From NCBI RefSeq assembly GCF_010731295.1, contig NZ_AP022579.1, forward strand, positions 4,898,001 to 4,962,000: a DNA stretch of 64,000 bases, written 5' to 3'. Position numbers and translations under genes: made by a program. Below are positions 56,774 to 63,967 of this stretch, one piece after another. Within the stretch, counting starts at the first letter, position 1, and each line of letters starts with the position of its first letter. The notes under the pieces were generated by a model. It was given only the letters and a program-made list of their open reading frames with translations, searched no databases and was not told where the DNA came from. The stretch is from Mycolicibacterium boenickei. GTDB lineage: Bacteria > Actinomycetota > Actinomycetes > Mycobacteriales > Mycobacteriaceae.

Positions 56774-59173
56774 TTACTTTCCGAAGCCCGCGTTGCGCAG
56801 CGCCTCGGCCATCGAACCCATCGGCTGGTTGGCCTCCCGGCGACCGGAGTTGTTGCCGCGATTCTGGTTTCGCCGATCCCCGCCGCGCCCCTGGTTACCA
56901 CCGCCGCGACCCTGGTTGCGGTTCTGGCCGCCCTGACCCTGACCGCCGCGCTCGGGCCGCTTGCCCTGCTCGCGTTGCGGAGTGTCGTTGAGCCGCAAGC
57001 TCAGTCCGATGCGCTGCCGTTCCACGTCGACGTCGACGACCTTGACCTTGACCACCTGCCCGGACTTCACCACCTCGTGCGGGTCCGAGACGAACCGGTC
57101 GGCCATTGCCGAGACGTGCACGAGACCGTCCTGGTGCACACCCACGTCGACGAAGGCGCCGAACGCGGCCACGTTCGTCACCACCCCTTCGAGGACCATG
57201 CCGGGCTTGAGGTCGGCGACCTTCTCCACCCCGGCGGCGAAAGTAGCCGTCGAGAATGCCGGACGCGGGTCGCGCCCGGGCTTCTCCAGCTCGGCCAGGA
57301 TGTCGGTCACCGTCGGGACACCGAACCGCTCATCGGCGAAGTCGGCGGGCTTGAGCCCCCGCAGAGTGCGTTCGTCGCCGATCAGCTCGGCCAGCGTCAC
57401 GCCTGCGCGGTCCAGGATGCGCCGCACCACCGGGTAGGACTCCGGGTGCACGCCGGACGTGTCCAGCGGGTCCTCCCCGTCGCGGATCCGCAGAAAGCCC
57501 GCGCACTGTTCGAATGCCTTGGGGCCCAGTCGCGGAACGTCCAGCAGCGCCTTGCGGCTGCGGAACGCGCCGGCGCTCTCGCGGTACGCCACGATGGCCT
57601 CGGCCAGGGATTCGGTCACCCCAGACACCCGAGCCAGCAGCGGCACCGAAGCGGTGTTGAGGTCGACACCCACCGCGTTCACCGCGTCTTCGACCACCGC
57701 ATCGAGGCTGCGGGCCAGCGACCCCGGCGTCACGTCGTGCTGGTACTGCCCCACGCCGATCGACTTGGGATCGATCTTGACCAGCTCGGCCAGCGGATCC
57801 TGCAGCCGGCGGGCGATCGAGACCGCGCCGCGCAGCGTCACATCGAGGTTCGGCATCTCCCGGGCCGCGTACTCGGAGGCCGAGTACACCGACGCCCCCG
57901 CCTCGCTGACCATCGCCTTGGCGGGCGCCTTGGCCCCGGCCGCGCGGATGTCGGCGATCAGCTCACCGGCCAGCGCGTCGGTTTCGCGGGAGGCGGTGCC
58001 GTTGCCGACGGCGATCAGCTCGACGTTGTGCCGGGCGATCAGGGCCGCCAACGTGGCCTTGGCCTGATCCCACTGCTTCTGCGGCTGATGCGGGAAGATC
58101 GCGCACGTGTCGACGACCTTGCCGGTGGCGTCGACGACGGCGACCTTGACGCCGGTACGGAAACCCGGGTCCAGACCGAGGGTGGCGCGGGTGCCGGCCG
58201 GCGCGGCCAGCAGCAGGTCCTTGAGGTTGCGGGCGAACACCGCGACGGCCTCTTCCTCGGCACGCTGACGCAGCCGGACCCGCGCGTCGACCGCGGCCGA
58301 GATCATCAGCTTGGCGCGCCAGGCCAACCGCACGGTGGTGGCCAACCACGGGGTGGCAGGCGCCTTGGCGGTCATGTCGATACCGAGGGACTGGGCGATC
58401 ATCGCCTGGTACTGCTCGTCCTCACCGCCGTCGAAGTTCAGTGACAGTGCCTGCTCTTTCTCGCCGCGCAGCACCGCGAGCACCCGGTGCGACGGCATGT
58501 TCTCCAGCGGCTCGGAAAACTCGAAGTAGTCCCGGAACTTCTGGGCGGCAGGGCTTTTCGCAGCCTCTTCCGACCAGGGGCCGGTGCGCAGGGAGCCGTC
58601 GGACCAGAACTTCTCACGGGTGGCGCCGACCAGCTCGGCGTCCTCGGAGGCCCGCTCGATGATGATGTGCCGAGCACCTTCGAGCGCCGCGGCCGCGTCG
58701 GCGACGTCGTCGTTGAGGAACTCACCGGCCACCTCGTCGGGCACCAGCGTCGGATCGGCCAGCAGCCGCTCGGCCAGCGGCTCCAGGCCTGCTTCCTTGG
58801 CGATCTGGGCCTTGGTGCGCCGCTTGGGCTTGTACGGCAGGTAGATGTCCTCGACCCGGGCCTTGGTCTCGGCGGCCATCAAGGCCGCACGCAGTTCATC
58901 GGTGAGCTTGCCCTGCTCCTCGATCGAGGCCAGCACCGCCTCGCGCCGCTGGTCGAGCTCACGCAGGTAGCCCAGACGTTCTTCCAGGGTGCGCAGCTGA
59001 CCGTCGTCGAGACCGCCCGTGACCTCCTTGCGGTACCGCGCGATGAACGGGACCGTCGAGCCCTCGTCCAGCAGTGCCACCGTGGCGGCGACCTGCCGTT
59101 CGGCCACGGCGAGTTCCTCGGCCAGACGGGCGGTTACGGATTTGATGGTTCCGACGGTCACGCTCTGAGTCAC
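56774..59173 (-). CDS. tex: Tex family RNA-binding transcription accessory protein
   Basis: A 799-residue protein homologous to Tex/Spt6 core. It has an N-terminal helical region (VPFIARYRKEVTGGLDDGQLRTLEERLGYLRELDQRR) and a YqgF-like RNase H fold (LGLDPGFRTGVKVAVVD). Helix-hairpin-helix motifs and an S1 domain near residues 650-725 (GMVLEGVVTNVAAFGAFVDVGVHQDGLVHVS) follow. The C-terminal 60 residues are Arg/Gly/Asn/Gln repeats (NRNQGRGGGNQGRGG), a likely RNA-binding tail. The start is a GTG at 59173 with TAGGGT eight bases upstream. It converges on the DedA-like gene. Confidence 0.93.
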   Translation of the reverse strand: MTQSVTVGTIKSVTARLAEELAVAERQVAATVALLDEGSTVPFIARYRKEVTGGLDDGQLRTLEERLGYLRELDQRREAVLASIEEQGKLTDELRAALMAAETKARVEDIYLPYKPKRRTKAQIAKEAGLEPLAERLLADPTLVPDEVAGEFLNDDVADAAAALEGARHIIIERASEDAELVGATREKFWSDGSLRTGPWSEEAAKSPAAQKFRDYFEFSEPLENMPSHRVLAVLRGEKEQALSLNFDGGEDEQYQAMIAQSLGIDMTAKAPATPWLATTVRLAWRAKLMISAAVDARVRLRQRAEEEAVAVFARNLKDLLLAAPAGTRATLGLDPGFRTGVKVAVVDATGKVVDTCAIFPHQPQKQWDQAKATLAALIARHNVELIAVGNGTASRETDALAGELIADIRAAGAKAPAKAMVSEAGASVYSASEYAAREMPNLDVTLRGAVSIARRLQDPLAELVKIDPKSIGVGQYQHDVTPGSLARSLDAVVEDAVNAVGVDLNTASVPLLARVSGVTESLAEAIVAYRESAGAFRSRKALLDVPRLGPKAFEQCAGFLRIRDGEDPLDTSGVHPESYPVVRRILDRAGVTLAELIGDERTLRGLKPADFADERFGVPTVTDILAELEKPGRDPRPAFSTATFAAGVEKVADLKPGMVLEGVVTNVAAFGAFVDVGVHQDGLVHVSAMADRFVSDPHEVVKSGQVVKVKVVDVDVERQRIGLSLRLNDTPQREQGKRPERGGQGQGGQNRNQGRGGGNQGRGGDRRNQNRGNNSGRREANQPMGSMAEALRNAGFGK

Positions 59174-59280
59174 GTCGGAGGACCCTACCGAATCGCGGCG
59201 ACAACCCTCGGTCACGCCGGTGTGTGTGTCCGGCCACAAAAAACGGCCTCGGATTTCTCCGAAGCCGTGGGTGGTGATGG

Positions 59281-59352
59281 TGGTCCCGGCTGGGTTCGAA
59301 CCAGCGACCTTCCGCGTGTGAGGCGGACGCTCTCCCACTGAGCTACGAGACC
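59281..59352 (-). tRNA. tRNA-Val(CAC)
   Basis: A 72-base cloverleaf on the minus strand. It has acceptor GGTCTCG/CGGGACC, T-loop GGTTCGAACCC, and anticodon loop CTCACAC closed by CCGC/GCGG. The anticodon CAC reads GTG. No CCA is encoded. Confidence 0.95.
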
Positions 59353-59470
59353 GTGGGAACGACGTCGAACACTAGCACGCATCTACGGCCAGGCCCGAAT
59401 CGGTATCCCGCCGACCGACTTGTTTGATTTGCCAAATATGCACGCCGACGTGGGCGTATGGTCACCCGTC

Positions 59471-59974
59471 ATGGTTCACCTGCGGGTCCGCTGGCCAGCT
59501 GTCGGCGGCGCAGTTTTTGCTGCTGGCGCGCTGTTTTCGGGGTGCCACAGCGCCCCTGCCGTCAAGACAGATCGAGCGGCTGCCGTAACGCCGAACTTCC
59601 ACAGCGTCGCCGACGTGGTGAATCGGCAGGTCAAGGAACCGACCGCGTTCACCTCGCCGTCGGGCAACGTGGGGTGTTACCTCGACGCCTCGGTGGCACG
59701 CTGCGATATCCGCGACCGTAGCTGGGCACCGCCGCTGCGCCCGGCCGGTTGCAAGTACGCCTACGGCCAGGGCATGACACTGAGCCCGGGCCGGCCCGCC
59801 GAGTTCGTCTGCGCGGGCGACACCGCCCTGGGCTCCGGCGCCGAACTGGGATACGGGGATTCGATCACGGCCGGGACCCTGCGGTGCGAGAGCGCCGACA
59901 CCGGCATCACCTGCCGCGACATGAAAACCCGCCACGGGTTCGCCATCTCCCGGCAGGCCTATCACCTGTTCTGA
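59471..59974 (+). CDS. Secreted Cys-rich DUF6636-like protein
   Basis: A 167-residue protein with an N-terminal hydrophobic signal segment ending LFSGC, a marginal lipobox. The mature part has the SPSGNVGCYLDASVARCDIRDRSW pattern and further cysteines in RPAGCKY, FVCAGD, LRCES and ITCRD, suggesting disulfides outside the cell. Function is unknown. I use the ATG at 59471, eight bases after TATGGT. An upstream ATG at 59420 would put the signal peptide too far inside. Confidence 0.75.
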   Translation: MVHLRVRWPAVGGAVFAAGALFSGCHSAPAVKTDRAAAVTPNFHSVADVVNRQVKEPTAFTSPSGNVGCYLDASVARCDIRDRSWAPPLRPAGCKYAYGQGMTLSPGRPAEFVCAGDTALGSGAELGYGDSITAGTLRCESADTGITCRDMKTRHGFAISRQAYHLF

Positions 59975-60083
59975 AACATCGTTTTTGGCCGCGCGTTGCC
60001 CTCCCGTAATGGCGATTTGTGTCTGCACGCACCGGTGGACTAATGTTCTGCATCGCGACGGGCGACGATCTCGCTCGTGGCGC

Positions 60084-60156
60084 GCGGATGTAGCGCAGTT
60101 GGTAGCGCATCACCTTGCCAAGGTGAGGGTCGCGGGTTCGAATCCCGTCATCCGCT
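60084..60156 (+). tRNA. tRNA-Gly(GCC)
   Basis: A 73-base cloverleaf. It has acceptor GCGGATG/CATCCGC, anticodon loop TTGCCAA closed by TCACC/GGTGA, and T-arm CGGGTTCGAATCCCG. First of three adjacent tRNA genes. Confidence 0.96.
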
Positions 60157-60186
60157 CGAAGGTGCGATTGTGGCATCAACCCCAGC

Positions 60187-60257
60187 GGTGGAGTGGCCGA
60201 GTGGTGAGGCAACGGCCTGCAAAGCCGTGCACACGGGTTCGATTCCCGTCTCCACCT
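60187..60257 (+). tRNA. tRNA-Cys(GCA)
   Basis: A 71-base cloverleaf. It has acceptor GGTGGAG/CTCCACC, anticodon loop CTGCAAA closed by GGC/GCC, and T-arm CGGGTTCGATTCCCG. Confidence 0.96.
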
Positions 60258-60277
60258 CCAAGTAAGAGTTTCAACCC

Positions 60278-60349
60278 GCGCGATTAGCTCAGCGGGAGAG
60301 CGCTTCCCTGACACGGAAGAGGTCACTGGTTCAATCCCAGTATCGCGCA
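60278..60349 (+). tRNA. tRNA-Val(GAC)
   Basis: A 72-base cloverleaf. It has acceptor GCGCGAT/ATCGCGC, anticodon loop CTGACAC closed by CTTCC/GGAAG, and T-arm CTGGTTCAATCCCAG. The following CCA (60350-60352) is encoded. The apparent mobile element begins at its 3' end, the usual attachment position. Confidence 0.95.
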
Positions 60350-60494
60350 CCACATTCTTTGCAGGTCAACGTAAGTGTCTAGATCACCTAGAGACCGACC
60401 GGGCAACTATCGGGCAATAGCGCTCTCTCACTCGTAACGTATCGAGGGAGCTTCCCGCCCATGCCTATCGCCGCGCCACGCGGACCACCACATC

Positions 60495-60530
60495 AAGAGC
60501 TGCGACACTCCCCTGTGACGCGGCTCTTTT
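60495..60530 (+). terminator. Intrinsic terminator with T tail
   Basis: AAGAGCTGCG pairs with CGCGGCTCTT (one mismatch), with an inner ACA/TGT pair, and is followed by TT then CATTTCTGTT. A T-tailed terminator is rarer here than plain hairpins. Confidence 0.65.
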
Positions 60531-60614
60531 CATTTCTGTTGAGCAGCCCAGGTTTTCAGCGATTTCCGACCGTTCCTAGACGGCCCACCCGAAAACCTCT
60601 GCTCAAATGACTGA

Positions 60615-60669
60615 AGGCGGCTCCCCTGCCAGGGAACCGCCTCCGAAAACCCAAACCCCCTGCCAGGGG
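60615..60669 (+). repeat. Two small hairpins before a short gene
   Basis: AGGCGG...CCGCCT (60615-60642), with inner TCCC/GGGA pairing, and the palindrome CCCCTG-C-CAGGGG (60657-60669) lie 20-90 bases before the small gene at 60702. They could be attenuator or processing structures. Confidence 0.4.
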
Positions 60670-60701
60670 CTCAGCACCAAAACCACAAGGAGCGTATCCC
60701 T

Positions 60702-60878
60702 ATGCGCGAAAACAGCGCAACACCCTGCGACTACAGCACCGAGGAACTGCTTGCCGAGATGCAGCGGCGCATCGAAGCGCACTGGCATATCAAGATGCGG
60801 CCAGGCCTCACGCTGTTGGAGGTCGCCTCGACCTTCCATGCGTACGCCGAGGATCTTGAGGACACCAGCGTGGACTGA
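60702..60878 (+). CDS. Small protein of unknown function (58 aa)
   Basis: ATG at 60702 with a well-placed AAGGAG (60687-60692) and a stop at 60878. The product begins MRENSATPCDYSTEELLAEM, is mostly helical, and ends in acidic residues (YAEDLEDTSVD). No known family is recognised. Size, ribosome site and position fit a small gene of a phage-like element. Confidence 0.6.
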   Translation: MRENSATPCDYSTEELLAEMQRRIEAHWHIKMRPGLTLLEVASTFHAYAEDLEDTSVD

Positions 60879-61003
60879 GCGCCCGCCGAAACTGAACCGC
60901 CCCGGTTGGCGACGACCGGGCGGTTCATTTTTGCCATATCGGCAAAAATTCGTTGGCGCGGCGCACGGCGGCGTCGTTGCGGAGGAATGCAAAGATCACC
61001 GGC

Positions 61004-61207
61004 ATGACCGTGTGGTTGACCGTCCAGGGCGCAGCCGAATACCTGAAAGTGTCGGAGCCGATCATCCGAGATGCCGTGAAACGTGGCGACCTTCCCGCCT
61101 ACTCGATCGGCAAAGGGCGCGAGTACCGGTTAACCGCCGAGGACATCGATTCGTGGATGCTAAGCAAGTCCTGGGAGCCACGGAGCGACTACAAGAACCT
61201 CGACTAA
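61004..61207 (+). CDS. Excisionase-like helix-turn-helix protein
   Basis: A 67-residue protein with the excisionase/MerR-like winged helix: LTVQGAAEYLKVSEPIIRDAVKRGDLPAYSIGKGREYRLTAEDIDSWM split over residues 4-52. Such proteins direct excision of integrated elements or act as small regulators. I use the ATG at 61004; an in-frame TTG at 60953 would add 17 basic residues. The hairpin array at 61209 starts two bases after its stop codon, so the protein may act on it. Confidence 0.78.
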   Translation: MTVWLTVQGAAEYLKVSEPIIRDAVKRGDLPAYSIGKGREYRLTAEDIDSWMLSKSWEPRSDYKNLD

Positions 61208-61208
61208 G

Positions 61209-61336
61209 GGGTGTCCCGATTTGGGGACACCCTCGCTGACACTCAAGGGTGTCCGAGTCCATGGACGCCCAAGGGTGTCGACGGTCACCGACACCCTTGG
61301 TCAGGGGCCAAGGGTGTGTGCGGCGGTGCACACCCT
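61209..61336. repeat. Array of seven AAGGGTGT(C) units forming four hairpins
   Basis: Units alternate in orientation. GGGTGTCCC (61209-61217) faces GGGACACCC (61224-61232). GACAC (61238-61242) faces GTGTC (61249-61253) in AAGGGTGTCC. CCAAGGGTGTCG (61269-61280) faces CGACACCCTTGG (61289-61300). AGGGTGTG (61311-61318) faces CACACCCT (61329-61336). Loops are 6-10 bases. The array ends 27 bases before a consensus -10 element. It may bind a repressor, Xis or replication protein. Confidence 0.75.
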
Positions 61337-61363
61337 ATGGTCGCCTCCGAATCGATTCGAACA

Positions 61364-61369
61364 TATGAT
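61364..61369 (+). promoter_or_regulatory. Consensus -10 element after the repeat array
   Basis: TATGAT lies six bases before a GTG at 61376, giving a leaderless start for the next gene. Confidence 0.5.
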
Positions 61370-61375
61370 CGATCC

Positions 61376-61684
61376 GTGGGCGATATGCAGGCCATCGGCT
61401 ACGGCGGCCAGCCAGTCCGCGACGTGTTCCACGCCGTGCGACCGCCCGTACCCGTGCTCATCGACCTAATCGCGCTGTTCCCACGGGAACCACACTCCAC
61501 GGGCCGCTACCACCCGTCCGGTTTGCAGATGGCCAAGGTCGTGGAAGGCGCACTTTCCTGCTGGGCGCTGTGCGAACAAGGCCAATGGTGGGGCCTCGTC
61601 ACCTACCCCATCCGCTACGGCGCCGACACCAGAACTGTCACGCACTGGATCCCTGCGTGGGTGCTCAAACCGAAGCGGACCTAG
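61376..61684 (+). CDS. Hypothetical protein of the integrated element (102 aa)
   Basis: A 102-residue protein of unknown family. Visible features are VRDVFHAVRPPVPVLIDLIALFPREPHSTGRYHPSG and a Trp-rich C-terminus (SCWALCEQGQWWGLVTYPIRYGADTRTVTHWIPAWVLKPKR). The frame continues upstream through the repeat array, but that part codes repetitive residues. The GTG at 61376, or the ATG at 61385, is a better start. TATGAT supports the GTG. Confidence 0.55.
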   Translation: MGDMQAIGYGGQPVRDVFHAVRPPVPVLIDLIALFPREPHSTGRYHPSGLQMAKVVEGALSCWALCEQGQWWGLVTYPIRYGADTRTVTHWIPAWVLKPKRT

Positions 61685-61721
61685 CAGTCCGGCGCCGCTA
61701 CCCCACGCACTGAATCTGTCG

Positions 61722-61745
61722 TATTCTGAACAACTTTCTTCAGAA
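61722..61745 (+). promoter_or_regulatory. Promoter with overlapping inverted repeat
   Basis: TTCTGAA (61724-61730) and TTCAGAA (61739-61745) are perfect arms eight bases apart. TATTCT (61722-61727) fits a -10 and overlaps the left arm, so a repressor bound here would block transcription of the genes at 61762 onward. Confidence 0.55.
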
Positions 61746-61761
61746 CACCAAGGGGGTTCCC

Positions 61762-61917
61762 ATGACCTACTCACACACCTCCGGCATGCCGCCTGGCCAC
61801 CAGCCAGGCGCACCGCCGACAGGAGTGTGCCATGAGCAGAACCGACAAAACCAAGCCGTTCTGGGTGAAGTTGATGCACGGCGACCTCGCCATCGAGGAG
61901 CAGCACAACCACACTGA
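61762..61917 (+). CDS. Possible small leader protein (51 aa)
   Basis: ATG at 61762 preceded by AAGGGGG, stop TGA at 61915-61917. The product starts MTYSHTSGMPPGHQPGAPPTG and overlaps the Cys-rich gene in another frame by 86 bases. Strong ribosome site and position just after the promoter suggest that it may be translated. Composition is low-complexity and it could be only a leader. Confidence 0.35.
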   Translation: MTYSHTSGMPPGHQPGAPPTGVCHEQNRQNQAVLGEVDARRPRHRGAAQPH

Positions 61918-62119
61918 CGGCACATGCGACCTGCCTCCAATCGAGGACGCGACCGCATTCATCTACTGCACCACCCACTGCCGGCGCGCATTCGTCTTCA
62001 CAGGCACCCGCGTGTGCTGCTGCAAGCTCTGCCAGGACCACGGCTGGGACATCCGCCCCGGCAAGCGCCAGCGCCTCGAATCACGCCGCACATGCCGCAA
62101 CTGGGAGTGCGAATACTAG
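61832..62119 (+). CDS. Cys/His-rich small protein of mobile-element type
   Basis: A 95-residue protein with many potential zinc ligands: HNHTDGTCDLP, YCTTHCRR, VCCCKLCQDHGWD and a final TCRNWEC. The arrangement suggests one or two zinc ribbons. AGGAG lies seven bases before the ATG. No defined function is recognised; similar small proteins are common on actinobacterial plasmids and prophages. It probably shares a transcript with the HigA-like gene 16 bases downstream. Confidence 0.68.
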   Translation: MSRTDKTKPFWVKLMHGDLAIEEQHNHTDGTCDLPPIEDATAFIYCTTHCRRAFVFTGTRVCCCKLCQDHGWDIRPGKRQRLESRRTCRNWECEY

Positions 62120-62135
62120 AGAGGAAGGTCCCACC

Positions 62136-62423
62136 ATGGCCGACTTCAAACCCACGCACCCCGGCGAGATCCTGGAGACCGAGTTCCTGGAGCCGATGGG
62201 GATCTCTGCGTACGTACTCGCGAAGACCATCGACGTCCCCCAGTCCCGTATCAGTGCGATCATCCACGGACGGCGCGGAATCACCGCCGACACTGGCCTG
62301 CGGTTGGCGAAGGCGTTCGGGTTGTCGGACATGTTCTGGATCAACATGCAGGCCCGGTACGACGCTGACATGGCGCGGGTTGAGCATGGCGCCGAGTTAG
62401 CGAACATCTGCCCGCTGCGGTGA
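62136..62423 (+). CDS. higA: HigA/VapI family antitoxin-like regulator
   Basis: A 95-residue protein with the full HigA signature: HPGEILETEFLEPMGISAYVLAKTIDVPQSRISAIIHGRRGITADTGLRLAKAFG across residues 8-62, containing the helix-turn-helix. FWINMQARYD is the typical following segment. AGGAAGG precedes the ATG. No HigB/RelE toxin gene is adjacent on either side, so it is either an orphan or acts as a repressor of the element. Confidence 0.85.
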   Translation: MADFKPTHPGEILETEFLEPMGISAYVLAKTIDVPQSRISAIIHGRRGITADTGLRLAKAFGLSDMFWINMQARYDADMARVEHGAELANICPLR

Positions 62424-62807
62424 ACGCAAGGCGAGATGAACCGGGGAAGAAAGGAGGCATCCCCGGGTCACCCGCCGGGTGACCGAGCAAGAGAAAGGCA
62501 AGCTCGGGCACCCAAGTCAGGACTCTGCCACCGGGCACCGACAAACCCGAACAGCGCCGAGGCGTTCATCAAGCAGCTCGTCGGCCCGCGCGATCCTCGG
62601 CAACGGCTCACCATCCCGCCGGCACGCAGCACGAACCACCGCGATCAACCAAAGCTCGGTATCAATCGCCTCAATGGTGCGCATACCGGATTAGACGGTA
62701 TCCACCACCAAACGGTTCCCCGGGGGGCGGATTCGCCTATCCCCCTTCAGTAATCCACTCCAGACCAGCTACATTGGCGGACCACACCACATGTCACTGA
62801 GGGGGTC
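62424..62807. other. Non-coding region with hairpin before the PIN-like gene
   Basis: 384 bases without a gene I would support; open frames here lack ribosome sites and recognisable sequence. GGTCACCC-GCC-GGGTGACC (62466-62484) is a probable terminator of the HigA transcript. TACATT (62769-62774) could be a -10 for the next gene. Confidence 0.5.
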
Positions 62808-63962
62808 ATGGTGTCGATGAAATCGGTCTTGTCGGAGTGGTACCCGCACAATGACGAGACCCTGGCAGACATCGTCAAAACAGGAACGATTTCTCTGGAC
62901 ACCAACGCTCTGCTTGACCTCTATCGGGTGAACCGCGAACAAAGAGACGACATCCTGGAAGTCATCTCAAGCGTCAAAAACCGTCTCTTCATTCCGTACC
63001 AGGTGGCGCTAGAGTTCCAGCGCAACCGCCTCAAAGTGGTACATGACACTGCATCTGCCTACGACAAGATCCTGGGCAAGGTCACGCTGCCTCAGGACGT
63101 GCTGAATGGCATTCGCGACAGCAAACTTAAGAAGCACGTCGAGAGCATTTTCGGCGAGGCAACCAAGGTTCTTAAGGACGGCTTGGCCGAACTTCAGAAG
63201 GAACATGCGCTCAGCCTTGAAGAAGCACGTCGAGACGACCCTGTCCTCAAGGCACTGGACGACCTCATTGAGGACGGATCCCTGGGTTCCGCCCCATCCG
63301 TCGAAGAATTGAAGAAACGTCGCGCAACGGCTGTGCAACGAATCAAAGATGGAATACCCCCCGGGTTTGCCGATGCGCAGGGCAAAGAGGATCCCTCAGG
63401 CGACTATCTGATCTGGTACGAACTACTAGATCACGCCAAGGAGGCCGGACGCCCTCTCCTTTTCGTCACAAACGATGAGCGGAAAGGTGACTGGTACCGG
63501 GAGTCCGTGGGTGGGCAATCGCTGGGTCCACTGCCTGCGCTGGTCGCAGAGATGCGACTAGCTTCCCCTTTATGCACATACCACCAAGTGCCGCTATCCA
63601 CATTTCTCTGGCTAGCAAACCTGCACCTCGGCACCACGGTCGAGCCAGCGACCATCAAGACAGTCGAGAATATCGAGCCGGCAGGAGCGCAGCCGCCCTT
63701 CTCGGAGAGAAATCTCAACGCGCTGGTGTATCAAAAGATATTCGACTTATTAGTCGATAGGAATAAAGTCGACGTCGACACCCTATTGGAGTCAAAGGCC
63801 CTGAGAGATGCGCTCAACGATAGGCTTCAACGCGAAGAGCACGCTCGGACATTAGATAGAATATTTGAATCTATGCCAAGTATAGATATTTCCTGGGCGG
63901 CTGCAGACGACAATGCCGGCAATGAAACCGATTCAGACATGCCAAGCGAGGGCGGCGACTGA
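62808..63962 (+). CDS. PIN-like domain (PIN_8) protein, putative nuclease
   Basis: A 384-residue protein with an N-terminal PIN-like fold: ISLDTNALLDLY (Asp31), VALEFQRNR (Glu69), GDYLIWYELLD (Asp199) and LLFVTNDERKGDW (Asp223, Asp228) give the metal-binding acidic residues. A helical insertion with coiled-coil character (about 100-180) splits the fold. An acidic helical tail follows (about 280-384). It is AT-richer than the rest of the window, suggesting transfer. Such large PIN-like proteins occur in defence islands, which is context only. The start is the ATG at 62808 behind GAGGGGG; the ATG at 62817 is an alternative. Confidence 0.78.
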   Translation: MVSMKSVLSEWYPHNDETLADIVKTGTISLDTNALLDLYRVNREQRDDILEVISSVKNRLFIPYQVALEFQRNRLKVVHDTASAYDKILGKVTLPQDVLNGIRDSKLKKHVESIFGEATKVLKDGLAELQKEHALSLEEARRDDPVLKALDDLIEDGSLGSAPSVEELKKRRATAVQRIKDGIPPGFADAQGKEDPSGDYLIWYELLDHAKEAGRPLLFVTNDERKGDWYRESVGGQSLGPLPALVAEMRLASPLCTYHQVPLSTFLWLANLHLGTTVEPATIKTVENIEPAGAQPPFSERNLNALVYQKIFDLLVDRNKVDVDTLLESKALRDALNDRLQREEHARTLDRIFESMPSIDISWAAADDNAGNETDSDMPSEGGD

Positions 63963-63967
63963 GCACA

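Larger units (their letters stand above)
60353..60701. other. Non-coding left end of the putative integrated element
   Basis: About 350 bases without a convincing gene. It contains an imperfect dyad GTGTCTAG-ATCAC-CTAGAGAC (60375-60395), two direct CGGGCAA units 11 bases apart (60400-60406, 60411-60417), a T-tailed terminator and two further small hairpins. The dyad and direct repeats are where integrase arm sites would be expected; that is an inference. Confidence 0.45.

Noticed and set aside
60607..61239. A 210-codon plus-strand frame at the start of the element
   Set aside because: It overlaps two better-supported small genes in other frames and has a Pro/Arg/Thr-rich composition typical of shadow frames.
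61209..61336. The repeat array as a CRISPR array or as L5-type stoperators
   Set aside because: Units are 8-12 bases in alternating orientation without constant spacers, and they do not match the L5 stoperator consensus I know.
62436..62753. A 105-codon open frame between the HigA-like and PIN-like genes
   Set aside because: No ribosome site, no recognisable motif, and it runs through a terminator-like hairpin.
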